A stretch of 64,000 bases of DNA from Mycobacterium gordonae (lineage in GTDB: Bacteria; Actinomycetota; Actinomycetes; Mycobacteriales; Mycobacteriaceae): positions 62,001 through 126,000 of the forward strand of contig NZ_LKTM01000361.1 of the NCBI RefSeq assembly GCF_001417955.2, written 5' to 3'. The first letter of the stretch is position 1; each line of letters starts with the position of its first letter. Positions 8,515-17,533 of this stretch are shown here, piece after piece. The translations under genes were made by a program, and so were the position numbers. The notes under the pieces are model-generated. The model searched no databases. It had not been told where the DNA came from and saw only the letters and a list, made by a program, of their open reading frames with translations.

Positions 8515-10383
8515 GTGGCCGTGTGGTGGTTGATCGCGCTGCCGCTGACCGGTGCGGCGGTGCTGTTGCTGGGTGGTCGACGCGTCGACGCGTGGGGACA
8601 CCTGCTGGCATGTGCGATGGTCGCGGCCTCGTTCTGCTGCGGCGCAATACTTTTCGCCGACCTGTCACAGCGCCCGGCGCCGGACCGGGCCATCCACGAA
8701 ACGCTGTTCACCTGGGTGCCCTCGCTGCGGGTCGACTTCGGGCTGCAGCTCGACGCCCTGAGCGCGTGTTTCGTGTTGTTGATCACCGGTGTGGGCGCAT
8801 TGATCCACGTGTACTCGATCGGCTATATGCGCGAGGACCCCGGACGCCGTCGTTTCTTCGGCTACCTCAACCTCTTCGTGGCCGCGATGCTGCTGCTGGT
8901 GCTGGCCGACAACTACCTCGGGTTGTACTTCGGCTGGGAGGGCGTGGGTTTGGCGTCCTATCTGCTGATCGGCTTCTGGTCACACAACCCTGCGGCCGCG
9001 ACCGCGGCCAAGAAGGCTTTCATCGTCAACCGGGTAGGCGATGTCGGACTGGCACTGGCCCTGATGATCATGTTCACCCAACTCGGAACACTCTCCTACG
9101 CTGGCGTTTTCGCCCGTGCATCGGGAGCGTCCGGGGCCACTGTGACCGCGATCGGATTGGCCCTGTTGCTGGCCGCCTGCGGCAAGAGCGCACAGGTGCC
9201 CCTGCAGTCCTGGCTCGGCGACGCGATGGAGGGCCCCACTCCGGTCAGCGCGCTGATCCACGCGGCCACCATGGTCACCGCCGGGGTGTATCTGATCGTG
9301 CGTTCCGGCCCGGTGTTCAACCAGTCGCCCACCGCACGGACGGCGGTGGTGGTCGTCGGGTCGGTCACCCTGCTGGTCGGCGCGATCATCGGCTGCGCCA
9401 AGGACGACATCAAGAAGGCCCTGGCCGCATCCACAATGTCGCAGATCGGCTACATGGTGCTGGCCGCCGGCCTGGGGCCGCCGGGATATGCGGTGGCGAT
9501 CATGCACCTGTTGACGCACGGGTTCTTCAAAGCCGGACTGTTTCTGGGGGCCGGATCGGTGATGCACGGCATGAACGACGAGACCGACATGCGCCGCTAC
9601 GGCGGTCTGCGCACGGCCATGCCGATCACGTTCGCGACCTTCGGGCTCGGCTATCTGGCGATCATTGGGGTGCCGCCATTCGCCGGCTTCTTCTCCAAAG
9701 ACGCCATCATCGAGGCCGCCTTCGCCACCCATTGGGCGCTCGGCGCGGTGACACTGGTCGGCGCCGGCATCACCGCGTTCTACATGACCCGCGTGATGGT
9801 CATGACCTTCTTCGGTGAAAAGCGTTGGCAGCCCGGCGCGCATCCGCACGAAGCCCCGGCCGTCATGACCGCGCCGATGCTGGTGTTGGCCCTCGGTTCG
9901 CTGGGCGGCGGGGCGGCACTGGCCGTGGGTGGCACCTTGCAACGCTGGCTGCAACCCGTGACGAACCCCACCGACGGCGCGGAGCCACAGCACGCCATGT
10001 CCGGAGGGGCGCTTACCGCGCTGACCCTGACCGTGGTGGGCGCCGGAATCCTGGTCGCCGCACGCAATTACGTCGCCCAGCCGGTGCGGAGGACCGCTTC
10101 GGAATGGGCCTCGGGCGCGGTGATCGCCGCTCGCCAGGACCTGTTCGGCGACAGCGTCAACGAGGCGGCGTTCATGCGGCCGGGCCTGCGCCTGTCCCGG
10201 GCGATGGTCGACGTGGACCGGGTGGGCATCGACGGTGTCGTGGAGGGCGTAGCCCGGCTGATTGGTACGGCCTCGACCGGTGTCCGGCGGATGCAGACCG
10301 GGTTCGCCCGGTCGTACGCGCTGACGGTCTTCTTCGGAGCCGCCGCGTTGCTGCTGAGTGTCGCGTTGGTGGGTTCGACATGA
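8515..10383 (+). CDS. nuoL: NADH:quinone oxidoreductase subunit L-type proton-pumping protein
   Basis: 622 residues, about the size of Mtb NuoL (633), with roughly 16 hydrophobic helices. Typical segments include [40 protein letters not shown] (key Lys and discontinuous helix), [20 protein letters not shown] and [13 protein letters not shown]. In complex I this subunit forms a distal antiporter-like proton channel. I chose GTG 8515 because the mature-looking N-terminus [13 protein letters not shown] follows. The stop overlaps the nuoM start. Only nuoM and a nuoK scrap accompany it, so it is either a relic of a second nuo operon or a separate pump. Confidence 0.93.
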   Translation: MAVWWLIALPLTGAAVLLLGGRRVDAWGHLLACAMVAASFCCGAILFADLSQRPAPDRAIHETLFTWVPSLRVDFGLQLDALSACFVLLITGVGALIHVYSIGYMREDPGRRRFFGYLNLFVAAMLLLVLADNYLGLYFGWEGVGLASYLLIGFWSHNPAAATAAKKAFIVNRVGDVGLALALMIMFTQLGTLSYAGVFARASGASGATVTAIGLALLLAACGKSAQVPLQSWLGDAMEGPTPVSALIHAATMVTAGVYLIVRSGPVFNQSPTARTAVVVVGSVTLLVGAIIGCAKDDIKKALAASTMSQIGYMVLAAGLGPPGYAVAIMHLLTHGFFKAGLFLGAGSVMHGMNDETDMRRYGGLRTAMPITFATFGLGYLAIIGVPPFAGFFSKDAIIEAAFATHWALGAVTLVGAGITAFYMTRVMVMTFFGEKRWQPGAHPHEAPAVMTAPMLVLALGSLGGGAALAVGGTLQRWLQPVTNPTDGAEPQHAMSGGALTALTLTVVGAGILVAARNYVAQPVRRTASEWASGAVIAARQDLFGDSVNEAAFMRPGLRLSRAMVDVDRVGIDGVVEGVARLIGTASTGVRRMQTGFARSYALTVFFGAAALLLSVALVGST

Positions 10384-11831
10384 TCTTGACCGCATTATGG
10401 CTGGCGCCGCTAGCCGGAGCGATGATGGTGGCGGCGGTACCCGCCGGCCGGCCGCTGGCTGCCAAGTGCACCTCCCTCGGCGTCTCGGCCGGGGTGCTGG
10501 TGATCGTGGGCGTGCTGGTGGCGGGGTTCGATCCGGCGGACCCGCAGTACCAGTTCGTCGAAAATCAGTCCTGGATAAGGTCATTCGGTGCCGGCTACAC
10601 CGTCGGGATCGACGGCGTCGCACTGGTGCTTATTCTGTTGACCACTGTCCTGATGCCCTTGCTGCTGCTTGCCGGCTGGAATGACGCCGTCCGGCCCAGC
10701 GGCTACCTGGCGCTGATGCTGGTCGTCGAGTCGATGATGCTGGTCGCCCTGGTGGCGTTGGATGTGCTGCTGTTCTTCGTGTTCTTCGAGGCCATGCTGA
10801 TTCCGATGTACTTCCTCATCGGCCGGTACGGGGGAGCCGGGGCGCCGCGGGCAGCGCTGAAGTTCCTGCTGTACAACCTGTCCGGTGGACTGTTGATGCT
10901 GGTCGCGTTGATCGGCCTGAATCTGGTTTTCGGAACGTTCGATTCGCGCGCCATCGCCGCCGGGATGTCGTCGGGTGACATGACGGCCGATCCGGACGTC
11001 GTGCATCTGCTGTTTCTCGGGTTCCTGCTCGCGTTCGCCGTCAAGGCGCCGCTGTGGCCGCTGCACACCTGGCTACCCGCGGTGGCAGCGGAGTCGACGC
11101 CGGTGACCGCGGTGCTGATGATGGCCGTCGTCGACAAGATCGGCACGTTCGGGATGCTGCGGTACTGTGTGCGGCTCTTTCCCGACAGCGCGGTCCTGTT
11201 CCGGCCGTTCGTGATCGCGCTGGCCGTGGTCGCAATCATCTACGGCGCCCTGGTGGCGATCGGGCAGAGCGACATCATGCGCGTGATCGCCTACACCTCG
11301 ATAAGCCACTTCGGCTTCATCGTGCTGGGCATTTTCGCGATGACGAGCCAAGGGCAGTCCGGCGCGACGCTCTACATGGTCAATCACGGGCTGGCCACCG
11401 CCGCGCTGTTCCTCATCGCCGGGTTCCTGGTGTCACGCCGGGGAACCCGGCTGATCGCCGACTATGGCGGGGTGCAGCAGGTCGCGCCGGTGCTGGCCGG
11501 GACTTTCCTGGTCGCCGGCATGGCGTCGCTGGCGCTGCCCGGCCTGGCGCCGTTTGTCAGCGAATTGCTGGTGCTTATCGGCACTTTCAGCCGGTATCCG
11601 CTTGTCGCCGTGCTGGCGGCGACCGGACTGGTGCTATCGGCGGTGTACATCCTCTGGCTCTACCAGCGGATCATGACGGGCCCCCGGAGAGACGCGGTGC
11701 GCGACCTGGTGCCCCGGGAGCTCAGTGTCGTGGTGCCGTTGCTGGCGATGCTGATAGTGCTGGGGGTGTACCCGAAGCCGGCGCTGGATGTGATCGACCC
11801 GGCGATCGCACACGCGGTCGCCGGCAAGTAG
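10380..11831 (+). CDS. nuoM: NADH:quinone oxidoreductase subunit M-type proton-pumping protein
   Basis: 483 residues, slightly shorter than typical NuoM (about 500-550), and mostly transmembrane. Antiporter-family signatures are [20 protein letters not shown] (charged Glu in an early helix), [20 protein letters not shown] (Lys before the broken helix) and [19 protein letters not shown]. The ATG overlaps the nuoL stop (ATGA). No nuoN follows; instead a repeat and the convergent prk gene do. It presumably forms a proton-channel pair with NuoL. The reading frame and motifs appear intact, so recent inactivation is unlikely. Confidence 0.93.
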   Translation: MILTALWLAPLAGAMMVAAVPAGRPLAAKCTSLGVSAGVLVIVGVLVAGFDPADPQYQFVENQSWIRSFGAGYTVGIDGVALVLILLTTVLMPLLLLAGWNDAVRPSGYLALMLVVESMMLVALVALDVLLFFVFFEAMLIPMYFLIGRYGGAGAPRAALKFLLYNLSGGLLMLVALIGLNLVFGTFDSRAIAAGMSSGDMTADPDVVHLLFLGFLLAFAVKAPLWPLHTWLPAVAAESTPVTAVLMMAVVDKIGTFGMLRYCVRLFPDSAVLFRPFVIALAVVAIIYGALVAIGQSDIMRVIAYTSISHFGFIVLGIFAMTSQGQSGATLYMVNHGLATAALFLIAGFLVSRRGTRLIADYGGVQQVAPVLAGTFLVAGMASLALPGLAPFVSELLVLIGTFSRYPLVAVLAATGLVLSAVYILWLYQRIMTGPRRDAVRDLVPRELSVVVPLLAMLIVLGVYPKPALDVIDPAIAHAVAGK

Positions 11832-11840
11832 CCCGCATAG

Positions 11841-11918
11841 TCACATCCGTCACTTCAGCATCGGAAATGTGAGGCACAAAGCCGTCAGGAAAGTGATATC
11901 GCATGCGTCATCACATTT
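11841..11918. repeat. Palindrome-bearing interspersed repeat, copy A
   Basis: A 78-bp block aligns without gaps to 30401-30478 with about 55 identities. Its core at 11893-11914 is a 22-bp imperfect palindrome (arms GTGAT/ATCAC around CGCATGCG). An outer inverted pair, TCACATCCGTCAC near 11841 and GTGACTGATGTGAC near 11953, brackets it. It fills the gap between the convergent nuoM and prk genes. Confidence 0.65.
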
Positions 11919-11996
11919 CGTAGCAGAGTGGGTCGACTCCGGCAGGGGCGGCTGTGACTGATGTGACTGACAGCGCCGCGCCGACCCGCGCCGGCG

Positions 11997-12884
11997 CTAG
12001 CGCGCCGCCGCCAGCAGCGCCCTGCGACGCTCCAGCAGCCGCAACACCATCGGGGTGAAGATCAGCTGCATGGCCAGATCCATCTTGCCGCCGGGGCACA
12101 CGATGGTGTTGGGCCGGGACATGAACGAATCATGCAGCATGGCAAGCAGATACGGAAAATCGATACCGTGCGGGTCGCGGAAGCGGATGATCAGCATCGA
12201 CTCGTCGGCGGTCGGGATGGACCGGGCGATGAACGGATTCGAGGTGTCCACCACCGGCACCCGCTGAAAGTTGACGTCGGTGTGCGAGAACTGGGTGCAC
12301 ATGTAGTTCACGTAGTCGGGCATCCGGCGCAGGATGGTGTCGGTCACCGCCTCAGAGGTGTAACCGCGGGACACCTTGTCGCGGTGCAACTTCTGGATCC
12401 ACTCCAGGTTGATCACCGGCACCACGCCGATCCGCAGGTCGGCATGTGCGGCGACATCGACCTCGTCGGTGACGATCGCGCCGTGCAGCCCCTCATAGAA
12501 CAACATGTCGGTGTCCTCGGGGATCTCCTCCCACGGGGTGAAGGTACCGGGCTGCTGCCCGAACGGCTCGGCTTCCTTCTCGTCGTGCAGGTAGCGGCGC
12601 ACCTTGCCGGTTCCGGTCTCGCCGTAGGTCGCAAAGAGGTCCTGCAACTCCTCGAAGAGATTCGCCTCCGGCCCGAAGTGGCTGAAGGTATGGTCGCCGC
12701 GGGCATGCGCGTCGGCGATCGCCGCCTTCATCGCCACCCGGTCATACCGGTGAAAGCTGTCGCCCTCGACGAACGCCACATTGATGTCTTCCCGGCGGAA
12801 GATCTGGTCGAAAGTCCGCATGACGGAGGTGGTTCCGGCTCCCGAGGAGCCGGTGACGGAGATTATCGGGTGCAGGCGTGACAT
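11997..12884 (-). CDS. prk: Phosphoribulokinase
   Basis: 295 residues. It phosphorylates ribulose-5-phosphate to ribulose-1,5-bisphosphate, the CO2 acceptor of the Calvin cycle. It is of the short proteobacterial type (about 290 aa), with P-loop GSSGAGTTSV at residues 11-20, FVEGDSFHRYDR after it, and YEGLHGAIV in the centre. GGAGAAC precedes the ATG. It lies 18 bp downstream of the fructose-bisphosphatase gene, so the pair forms a cbbFP-type unit. No RuBisCO, transketolase or CbbR gene is in view, so the rest of the cycle must be encoded elsewhere. Confidence 0.95.
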   Translation of the reverse strand: MSRLHPIISVTGSSGAGTTSVMRTFDQIFRREDINVAFVEGDSFHRYDRVAMKAAIADAHARGDHTFSHFGPEANLFEELQDLFATYGETGTGKVRRYLHDEKEAEPFGQQPGTFTPWEEIPEDTDMLFYEGLHGAIVTDEVDVAAHADLRIGVVPVINLEWIQKLHRDKVSRGYTSEAVTDTILRRMPDYVNYMCTQFSHTDVNFQRVPVVDTSNPFIARSIPTADESMLIIRFRDPHGIDFPYLLAMLHDSFMSRPNTIVCPGGKMDLAMQLIFTPMVLRLLERRRALLAAAR

Positions 12885-12902
12885 GTGTGTTCTCCTTCCG
12901 GC

Positions 12903-13976
12903 TCAGCCGGCCACGACGCGGTAGAGGCCCCGCACGCCGTACAGCGGCGAGCTGGACGGCCGGACATAGTCTTTGCGGTGGTATTCCTCGATCAGCTCGA
13001 CCTCGTCGGCCGCGCCGAAGATCAGCGGCACCCGCTGGTGCAATCCGGTCGGAACCACGTCCATCAGCCGCGCACGGCCCGTGCTGGCCAGACCGCCGGC
13101 CTGCTCGACCAGAAACGCGATGGGGTTGGCCTCGTACAGCAGTCGCAGGCGTCCCGGCTTGGCCGGGTCCTTGGCGTCACGCGGGTAGAGGAACACCCCG
13201 CCGCGGGTCAGGATCCGATGGGTCTCAGCGACCAGCGATGCGACCCAGCGCATATTGAAGTCCTTGCCGCGCGGCCCCGTGCGGCCCGCCAGGCATTCGT
13301 CGATGTAACGCTGCACCGCCGGCTCCCAGAACCGCCGGTTCGACGCGTTGATCGCGAATTCGCCGGTCGTGCTCGGAATCCGGATGTCAGCACGGGTCAG
13401 AATGAATTCACCGAGCGCCGGGTCCAACGTGAACGCGTGCACGCCGGTGCCCACCGTGAGCACCAGCATCGTCGACGGGCCGTAGATCGCATAACCCGCG
13501 CACACCTGCTGTGAGCCGGGCTGCAGAAAGTCCTCGACGGCTGGGTCGGCACCCGGCTCGGGAGCACGCAGAATCGAAAAGATGCTTCCCACTGAGACAT
13601 TTACGTCGATGTTGGACGAACCATCGAGCGGGTCGAAGATCAGCAGGTACTTTCCGCGCGGGTAGTGCGCCGGCAGTTGGTAGGGCTCGGCCAGCTCCTC
13701 GGAAGCCATCCCGGCCACCTGCCCGCCCCATTCGGTGGCCCGCAGGAAGTAGTCGTTGGCCAGCACATCGAGCTTCTGCTGGACTTCGCCCTGCACATTC
13801 ACCACGTCAGCGGCGCCCAGCACGCCACCGAGTTCGCCCTGGGCCACCCGGGTCGAGATGGCCTTGCAGGCCAGGGCGACGTCGAGGATCAACGAGTTCA
13901 GTTCACCGCTGGCATCTGGGTGACGGCGTCTCTCCTCGATGAGGAACTTCACCAGCGTCGTGTGGTGGGTGAGCAT
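12903..13976 (-). CDS. fbp: Class I fructose-1,6-bisphosphatase
   Basis: 357 residues. It hydrolyses fructose-1,6-bisphosphate (and often sedoheptulose-1,7-bisphosphate) in the Calvin cycle. The metal and substrate motif [11 protein letters not shown] marks class [10 protein letters not shown] and [17 protein letters not shown] are other family segments. I use the ATG at 13976 because GGAGG lies ahead of it; longer in-frame starts lack a ribosome site. Mycobacteria normally rely on class II GlpX for gluconeogenesis, so this class I enzyme beside prk points to a dedicated carbon-fixation role. prk follows after 18 bp. Confidence 0.94.
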   Translation of the reverse strand: MLTHHTTLVKFLIEERRRHPDASGELNSLILDVALACKAISTRVAQGELGGVLGAADVVNVQGEVQQKLDVLANDYFLRATEWGGQVAGMASEELAEPYQLPAHYPRGKYLLIFDPLDGSSNIDVNVSVGSIFSILRAPEPGADPAVEDFLQPGSQQVCAGYAIYGPSTMLVLTVGTGVHAFTLDPALGEFILTRADIRIPSTTGEFAINASNRRFWEPAVQRYIDECLAGRTGPRGKDFNMRWVASLVAETHRILTRGGVFLYPRDAKDPAKPGRLRLLYEANPIAFLVEQAGGLASTGRARLMDVVPTGLHQRVPLIFGAADEVELIEEYHRKDYVRPSSSPLYGVRGLYRVVAG

Positions 13977-14122
13977 GCGCGGTACCTCCAACGGGCAGCA
14001 AAAGACCTCGTCACATGGTCTGATCGGGGCGCCCACAGCTCATCCCCCGGTTGGGTGGTCCGCTGGGGGTATCCGCGCGCGTCCTCTGCCGGGCACACCG
14101 AAGCTGCCCTAATGTCACTCCC

Positions 14123-14500
14123 GTGACCGTGTGTGCCGTGGTGTACAGCGACGACAACAGCCTGCGCCGCTACGTCGTCGGTTCTCTGGGCAGCGCAACG
14201 CGCCTGGCATTCGTGGACTCATATCCGGCGCTGCTGGCCCGCATGACCCTGGGTGGCGTCGACCTGCTGATCCTTGACGGTGACGCCACACCGGCCGGCG
14301 GCATCGATGTCGCGCGGCAAGTCAAGGACCGGATCGGCGACTGCCCACCGATTCTGCTGGTGGTAGCTCGCGCCGCCGACGCCTGGTTGGCCCTGATGTC
14401 CAAAGCCGACGCGACAGTGGGGCCGGGCCGCGACCCGCTCGCACTGGCCGCGGCCGTCAGGCGGTTGGTGACACGTTCGGGCCCTCGACCCGCAGCCTGA
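14123..14500 (+). CDS. Orphan receiver-domain protein (Rv3143-like)
   Basis: 125 residues from GTG 14123. A single receiver-type domain without an output domain: VYSDDN at the N-terminus, LLILDGDATPAGG with the expected phospho-acceptor Asp at the end of strand 3, and CPPILLVVAR as strand 4. It resembles Rv3143, which in M. tuberculosis sits next to the nuo operon, an interesting parallel to the nuoL/nuoM pair 2.3 kb away. The last dozen residues are written in DNA that matches the 3' end of the HAD gene at 16604-16616, so its C-terminus may have been reshaped by recombination. Confidence 0.75.
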   Translation: MTVCAVVYSDDNSLRRYVVGSLGSATRLAFVDSYPALLARMTLGGVDLLILDGDATPAGGIDVARQVKDRIGDCPPILLVVARAADAWLALMSKADATVGPGRDPLALAAAVRRLVTRSGPRPAA

Positions 14501-14666
14501 AAATCTCTCCGCGCCAGAGTATTCCGGAAGAGATCGGCGCAAAGGCCTGCCGACGACGCGCGCTGTGTGACAAGTTCGCCGCGCGCACGGCCGCGACGAG
14601 TGAGCCGTTTCCGGTGACCAGACCTCGCTCGGTGGGTAGCGTGACATCGAGGTTGGTTGCCACCCA
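14484..14666 (-). pseudogene. Fragment of a HAD-IIA phosphatase gene
   Basis: Read on the minus strand, 14499-14666 encodes ATNLDVTLPTERGLV and TGNGSLVAAVRAA, matching residues of the intact HAD gene (ATNPDLTLPSERGLV, PGNGSLIAALRAA) at 16801-16966. The N-terminal 140 or so residues are missing. The sequence then jumps to a 13-bp match (CTCGACCCGCAGC at 14484-14496) with the extreme 3' part of that gene, so the middle is deleted too. Small indels break the frame. This is a decayed partial duplicate in the same orientation as the intact copy. Confidence 0.75.
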
Positions 14667-14678
14667 ACGGTGAAAAAT

Positions 14679-15344
14679 CTACTCCGACAATAGTTCCGGC
14701 CTCAGCAGCATGCGGGCCAGGGCGTCGGCCAGCCACTTCTCGTATTGGTCTGGTGACCGACCCAAATCAACGGTAAACAGGGAAAACAGGTAGGGCGCCA
14801 TGATGGTGACCAGGATGTCGGCAGCGTCGTCTTTGGTCAGGCTCGGGCGCAGCGCCGGCCCCAGTTGCTCCACCCATGACGCACAGTCAGCGCGTATCTC
14901 GTGAGTCACCCTCATGCGCAGTTCGTCCAGGCCCGCCTGCAGCATCACCTGTATCAACGGTGCCACCCGTTGGTGCAGCTCCCGGGCGAAGTGCGCTGCG
15001 GTCGCGAAGAACATGCGCTTCGGCACGCTGGACATATCGGGGAGCGGCGGCATTCGATCAACCAAAGTTTCGGGCCCGTAGTCACCCAGGACTGCGACGT
15101 CGATTGCCTTCGAGAGCACACCGGCCTTCGATCCGAATGCCGCGTAGACCGTTTGCGGCGAGACGCCTGCAGCTTGCGCGATCTGGTCGATAGACGTCGC
15201 GGCGAAACCCTTTTCCACGAAGAGAGCCGTCCCCGCCGTGACGATCCGGCGTTGACGAGCCTCGGCATCGGCCTGCCGACGGCTGTTGTCATATGTTCGC
15301 CGCGATTCGCGTTCAGACGTTGACACCCGCATCCCAACTTCCAT
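14679..15344 (-). CDS. TetR-family transcriptional repressor
   Basis: 221 residues from ATG 15344 (an ATG at 15332 is also possible). The N-terminal helix-turn-helix reads TSIDQIAQAAGVSPQTVYAAF, typical of TetR; the C-terminal 150 residues form a helical ligand-binding domain. It is divergent from the O-methyltransferase gene, with 62 bp between their starts holding a direct repeat that is a likely operator. It probably represses itself and the methyltransferase in response to an unknown ligand. Together the two genes form a cassette of lower GC than their surroundings, between two copies of a HAD gene. Confidence 0.88.
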   Translation of the reverse strand: MEVGMRVSTSERESRRTYDNSRRQADAEARQRRIVTAGTALFVEKGFAATSIDQIAQAAGVSPQTVYAAFGSKAGVLSKAIDVAVLGDYGPETLVDRMPPLPDMSSVPKRMFFATAAHFARELHQRVAPLIQVMLQAGLDELRMRVTHEIRADCASWVEQLGPALRPSLTKDDAADILVTIMAPYLFSLFTVDLGRSPDQYEKWLADALARMLLRPELLSE

Positions 15345-15346
15345 AT

Positions 15347-15375
15347 AGTTGACTCTATTCAATGTAGTTAACTCT
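15347..15375. promoter_or_regulatory. Direct-repeat operator candidate between tetR and methyltransferase
   Basis: Two copies of AGTTNACTCT lie 19 bp apart (AGTTGACTCT at 15347 and AGTTAACTCT at 15366). AGTTAACT is itself a perfect palindrome. They overlap the TetR start region and precede the methyltransferase ribosome site, the usual place for a TetR autoregulatory operator. Confidence 0.5.
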
Positions 15376-15406
15376 GGCTAAAGATTACTACAGGAGGGTG
15401 AGCGCC

Positions 15407-16498
15407 ATGCAAACCACGCGCGTACCACCGGTTCGGTTGGTGAAACTGGTTGACCGCCTGCGGTATAGCTTCTATCGATTGCATCAGCGACTTGCGCCAC
15501 GCCCAGTCGTGATGATTGAGCTCATTCTGGCGGGCTGGGTCTCGCAGGCGATAGAAGCAGCCGCCGAACTGGGTATCGCGGACGCGCTCGCAGAGGGCCC
15601 GCTGCGGCCCGACGATCTTGCTGCAAAGGTTGGTGGCGACCCCGACGCGGTAAGCCGACTTCTGCGGGCGCTGGAAAGTCGTGGCATATTTCGTCGGCAC
15701 CCAAGTGGGGCTTATGGCCTCACGCCGCTCGCGGACACGCTGCGGACAGACGCTCCGGGGTCGATGGCTGCGGCAGCCAAGTTCTACGGATCGCCGCAGC
15801 ATCGCGAACACTGGAGCATGCTTGCAGAGTCCATCAGAACCGGCAGGGCGAGCATTCCACGCCTTCGCGGCAAGGAATTTTTCGACTACCTCGGCGACAA
15901 TCCTTACCTGGCAGAGCTTTTCAACGGTGCCATGACCAGTATTTCGGAGATGGCTGAGTTCCCCGTGGTTGCCGCCTACGACTTCACCCCATACCAAACG
16001 ATCATGGATGTCGGCGGCGGACACGGCCGATTGCTGGCCGCAATCCTGGCGGCAGCGCCGACCGCTCGCGGTGTGCTGCTGGAAATCCCCGAAGTTGCGG
16101 CCGGGGCACTACCACTGTTGCGAAAACTGGGCGTGGCAGAGCGGGTTCGCATCGAGACAGGGTCGTTCTTCGATGGCATCCCGGCAGGGGCCAACCTGTA
16201 CTTCCTGAAGAACATCATTCACGACTGGCCCGATGACAAGGCTGAGGCTATCTTGCGCAACCTGCGTACCGCGGGCGGAGTGGACTGCACCGTTGTCCTG
16301 GTCGAACTCGTGATACCGGAGCACAATCGCGAATTCGTCGGCAAGTGGGTTGACCTCGAGATGCTCTTGGGTACGGATGGCAGCCGCGAACGCACTGCGG
16401 AGGAGTACCGGACGTTGCTCGCGAGCGCTGGATTCAGGATGACGCGGGTGATTCCGACCGCTTCGCCGTTCAGTCTCGTGGAGGCCAAGGCGTGCTGA
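15407..16498 (+). CDS. SAM-dependent O-methyltransferase
   Basis: 363 residues from ATG 15407, nine bases after AGGAGG; a GTG at 15398 is too close to that site. Residues about 35-110 are the helical dimerisation domain (GWVSQAIEAAAELGIADAL), and 180-340 the Rossmann methyltransferase domain with SAM motif IMDVGGGHGRLL and the family hallmark KNIIHDWPDD. Relatives methylate hydroxyls of polyketides or plant-type phenols. The divergent TetR gene suggests induction by the substrate, perhaps detoxification. Base composition is lower than nearby: sampled 60-base rows have 32, 37 and 36 G+C. Confidence 0.9.
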   Translation: MQTTRVPPVRLVKLVDRLRYSFYRLHQRLAPRPVVMIELILAGWVSQAIEAAAELGIADALAEGPLRPDDLAAKVGGDPDAVSRLLRALESRGIFRRHPSGAYGLTPLADTLRTDAPGSMAAAAKFYGSPQHREHWSMLAESIRTGRASIPRLRGKEFFDYLGDNPYLAELFNGAMTSISEMAEFPVVAAYDFTPYQTIMDVGGGHGRLLAAILAAAPTARGVLLEIPEVAAGALPLLRKLGVAERVRIETGSFFDGIPAGANLYFLKNIIHDWPDDKAEAILRNLRTAGGVDCTVVLVELVIPEHNREFVGKWVDLEMLLGTDGSRERTAEEYRTLLASAGFRMTRVIPTASPFSLVEAKAC

Positions 16499-16561
16499 TA
16501 AACAGGGAGGCCGCCAGTCGTTGCGCGTGCGAGCCGGAGTAGCGGCCAGCCACGCTGACCG

Positions 16562-17401
16562 CTAGGTTGTCGCCCGGTCATTCGTGGCCGCCTGGTCGAC
16601 ACGCTCGACCCGCAGCGAGTCGCTGTCGGCGTTGATTCCGCTGAGGTCCGCTGCGACGTAGGTCGGTCGTTGCGCGGGCGGCGCGGCCAATGCCTCGGCC
16701 GCCGTCGTCACTCCGCTGAGCACCAGCAGGCTGGGCAGCCCGGCCGAGTTGGCGCCGGCGATGTCGGTGTCCAGCCGGTCACCGACCACCAACGGCCGGT
16801 GAAAGTCGCCCCGTGACAGCGCGTTCCGGAAGATCGGTGCATACGGTTTCCCGACCACGCGCGGGGTGCGGCCGGTAGCCGCGCGCAACGCCGCGATCAG
16901 CGAGCCGTTTCCGGGGACGAGGCCGCGCTCGGAGGGCAACGTGAGATCCGGGTTGGTCGCCACCCAGGGTGTGCCGGCGCGGATCGCCAGCGCCGCCTCG
17001 GCAAGGTCGTTCCAGCAGATGTCCGGCGAGAACCCCTGCACGACGGCGACCGGGTCGTCCCCCCATCGACGCACCGGTCGCAGGCCGACGCCGGCCACCT
17101 CGGCGGCCAACGCCTCTGAGCCGACTACCAGCACCGCTGCGCCAGAATTCAATTCGCTGCCCAAAGCCTCTGCGGCGCACTGGCCACTGGTGATGACGTC
17201 GTCGGCGTCTGCGGCGAACCCCAACCGGCACAGATGATCTGCAACCTGGACAGCGCTACGCGATGCGTTATTCGTCAGAAACAACGCGCGCGAGGTCAGG
17301 CCGGAGAGTGCCTCAACGGCGCCGGCGATCGGTCGCGAACCCCGGAACAGCGTGCCGTCGAGATCCAGCAAGAGGCAGTCGTGCAGGGCGGCCAGTGTCA
17401 C
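16562..17401 (-). CDS. HAD-IIA family phosphatase (NagD/p-nitrophenylphosphatase type)
   Basis: 279 residues from GTG 17401. HAD motif I is LLDLDGTLFRG, motif II FLTNNASRS, motif III GKPYAPIF and motif IV VVGDRLDTDIAGA, with the C2-type cap between. The family dephosphorylates small phosphates such as glycolate phosphate or nucleotides. A phosphoglycolate role would fit the nearby Calvin-cycle genes but is only a guess. A decayed fragment of a second copy lies at 14484-14666. Confidence 0.9.
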   Translation of the reverse strand: MTLAALHDCLLLDLDGTLFRGSRPIAGAVEALSGLTSRALFLTNNASRSAVQVADHLCRLGFAADADDVITSGQCAAEALGSELNSGAAVLVVGSEALAAEVAGVGLRPVRRWGDDPVAVVQGFSPDICWNDLAEAALAIRAGTPWVATNPDLTLPSERGLVPGNGSLIAALRAATGRTPRVVGKPYAPIFRNALSRGDFHRPLVVGDRLDTDIAGANSAGLPSLLVLSGVTTAAEALAAPPAQRPTYVAADLSGINADSDSLRVERVDQAATNDRATT

Positions 17402-17533
17402 CTGTTTCTCCCGAGGTCCCGGACAATTCCGAGAATCTACGGCCCAATCGCACGCGAAATCATCCCCCCGGCGGGGGAGCCTCAGCGGAAGACCGTCTCA
17501 CTCAGCATGCGCCGGCACCAGGTGCGGTAGTGC

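Noticed and set aside
8515-11831. NuoL/NuoM pair as a DAB-type bicarbonate transporter
   Set aside because: DAB systems pair a NuoL-like DabB with a large DUF2309 DabA; no DabA is present, and NuoM plus the NuoK remnant fit complex I better.
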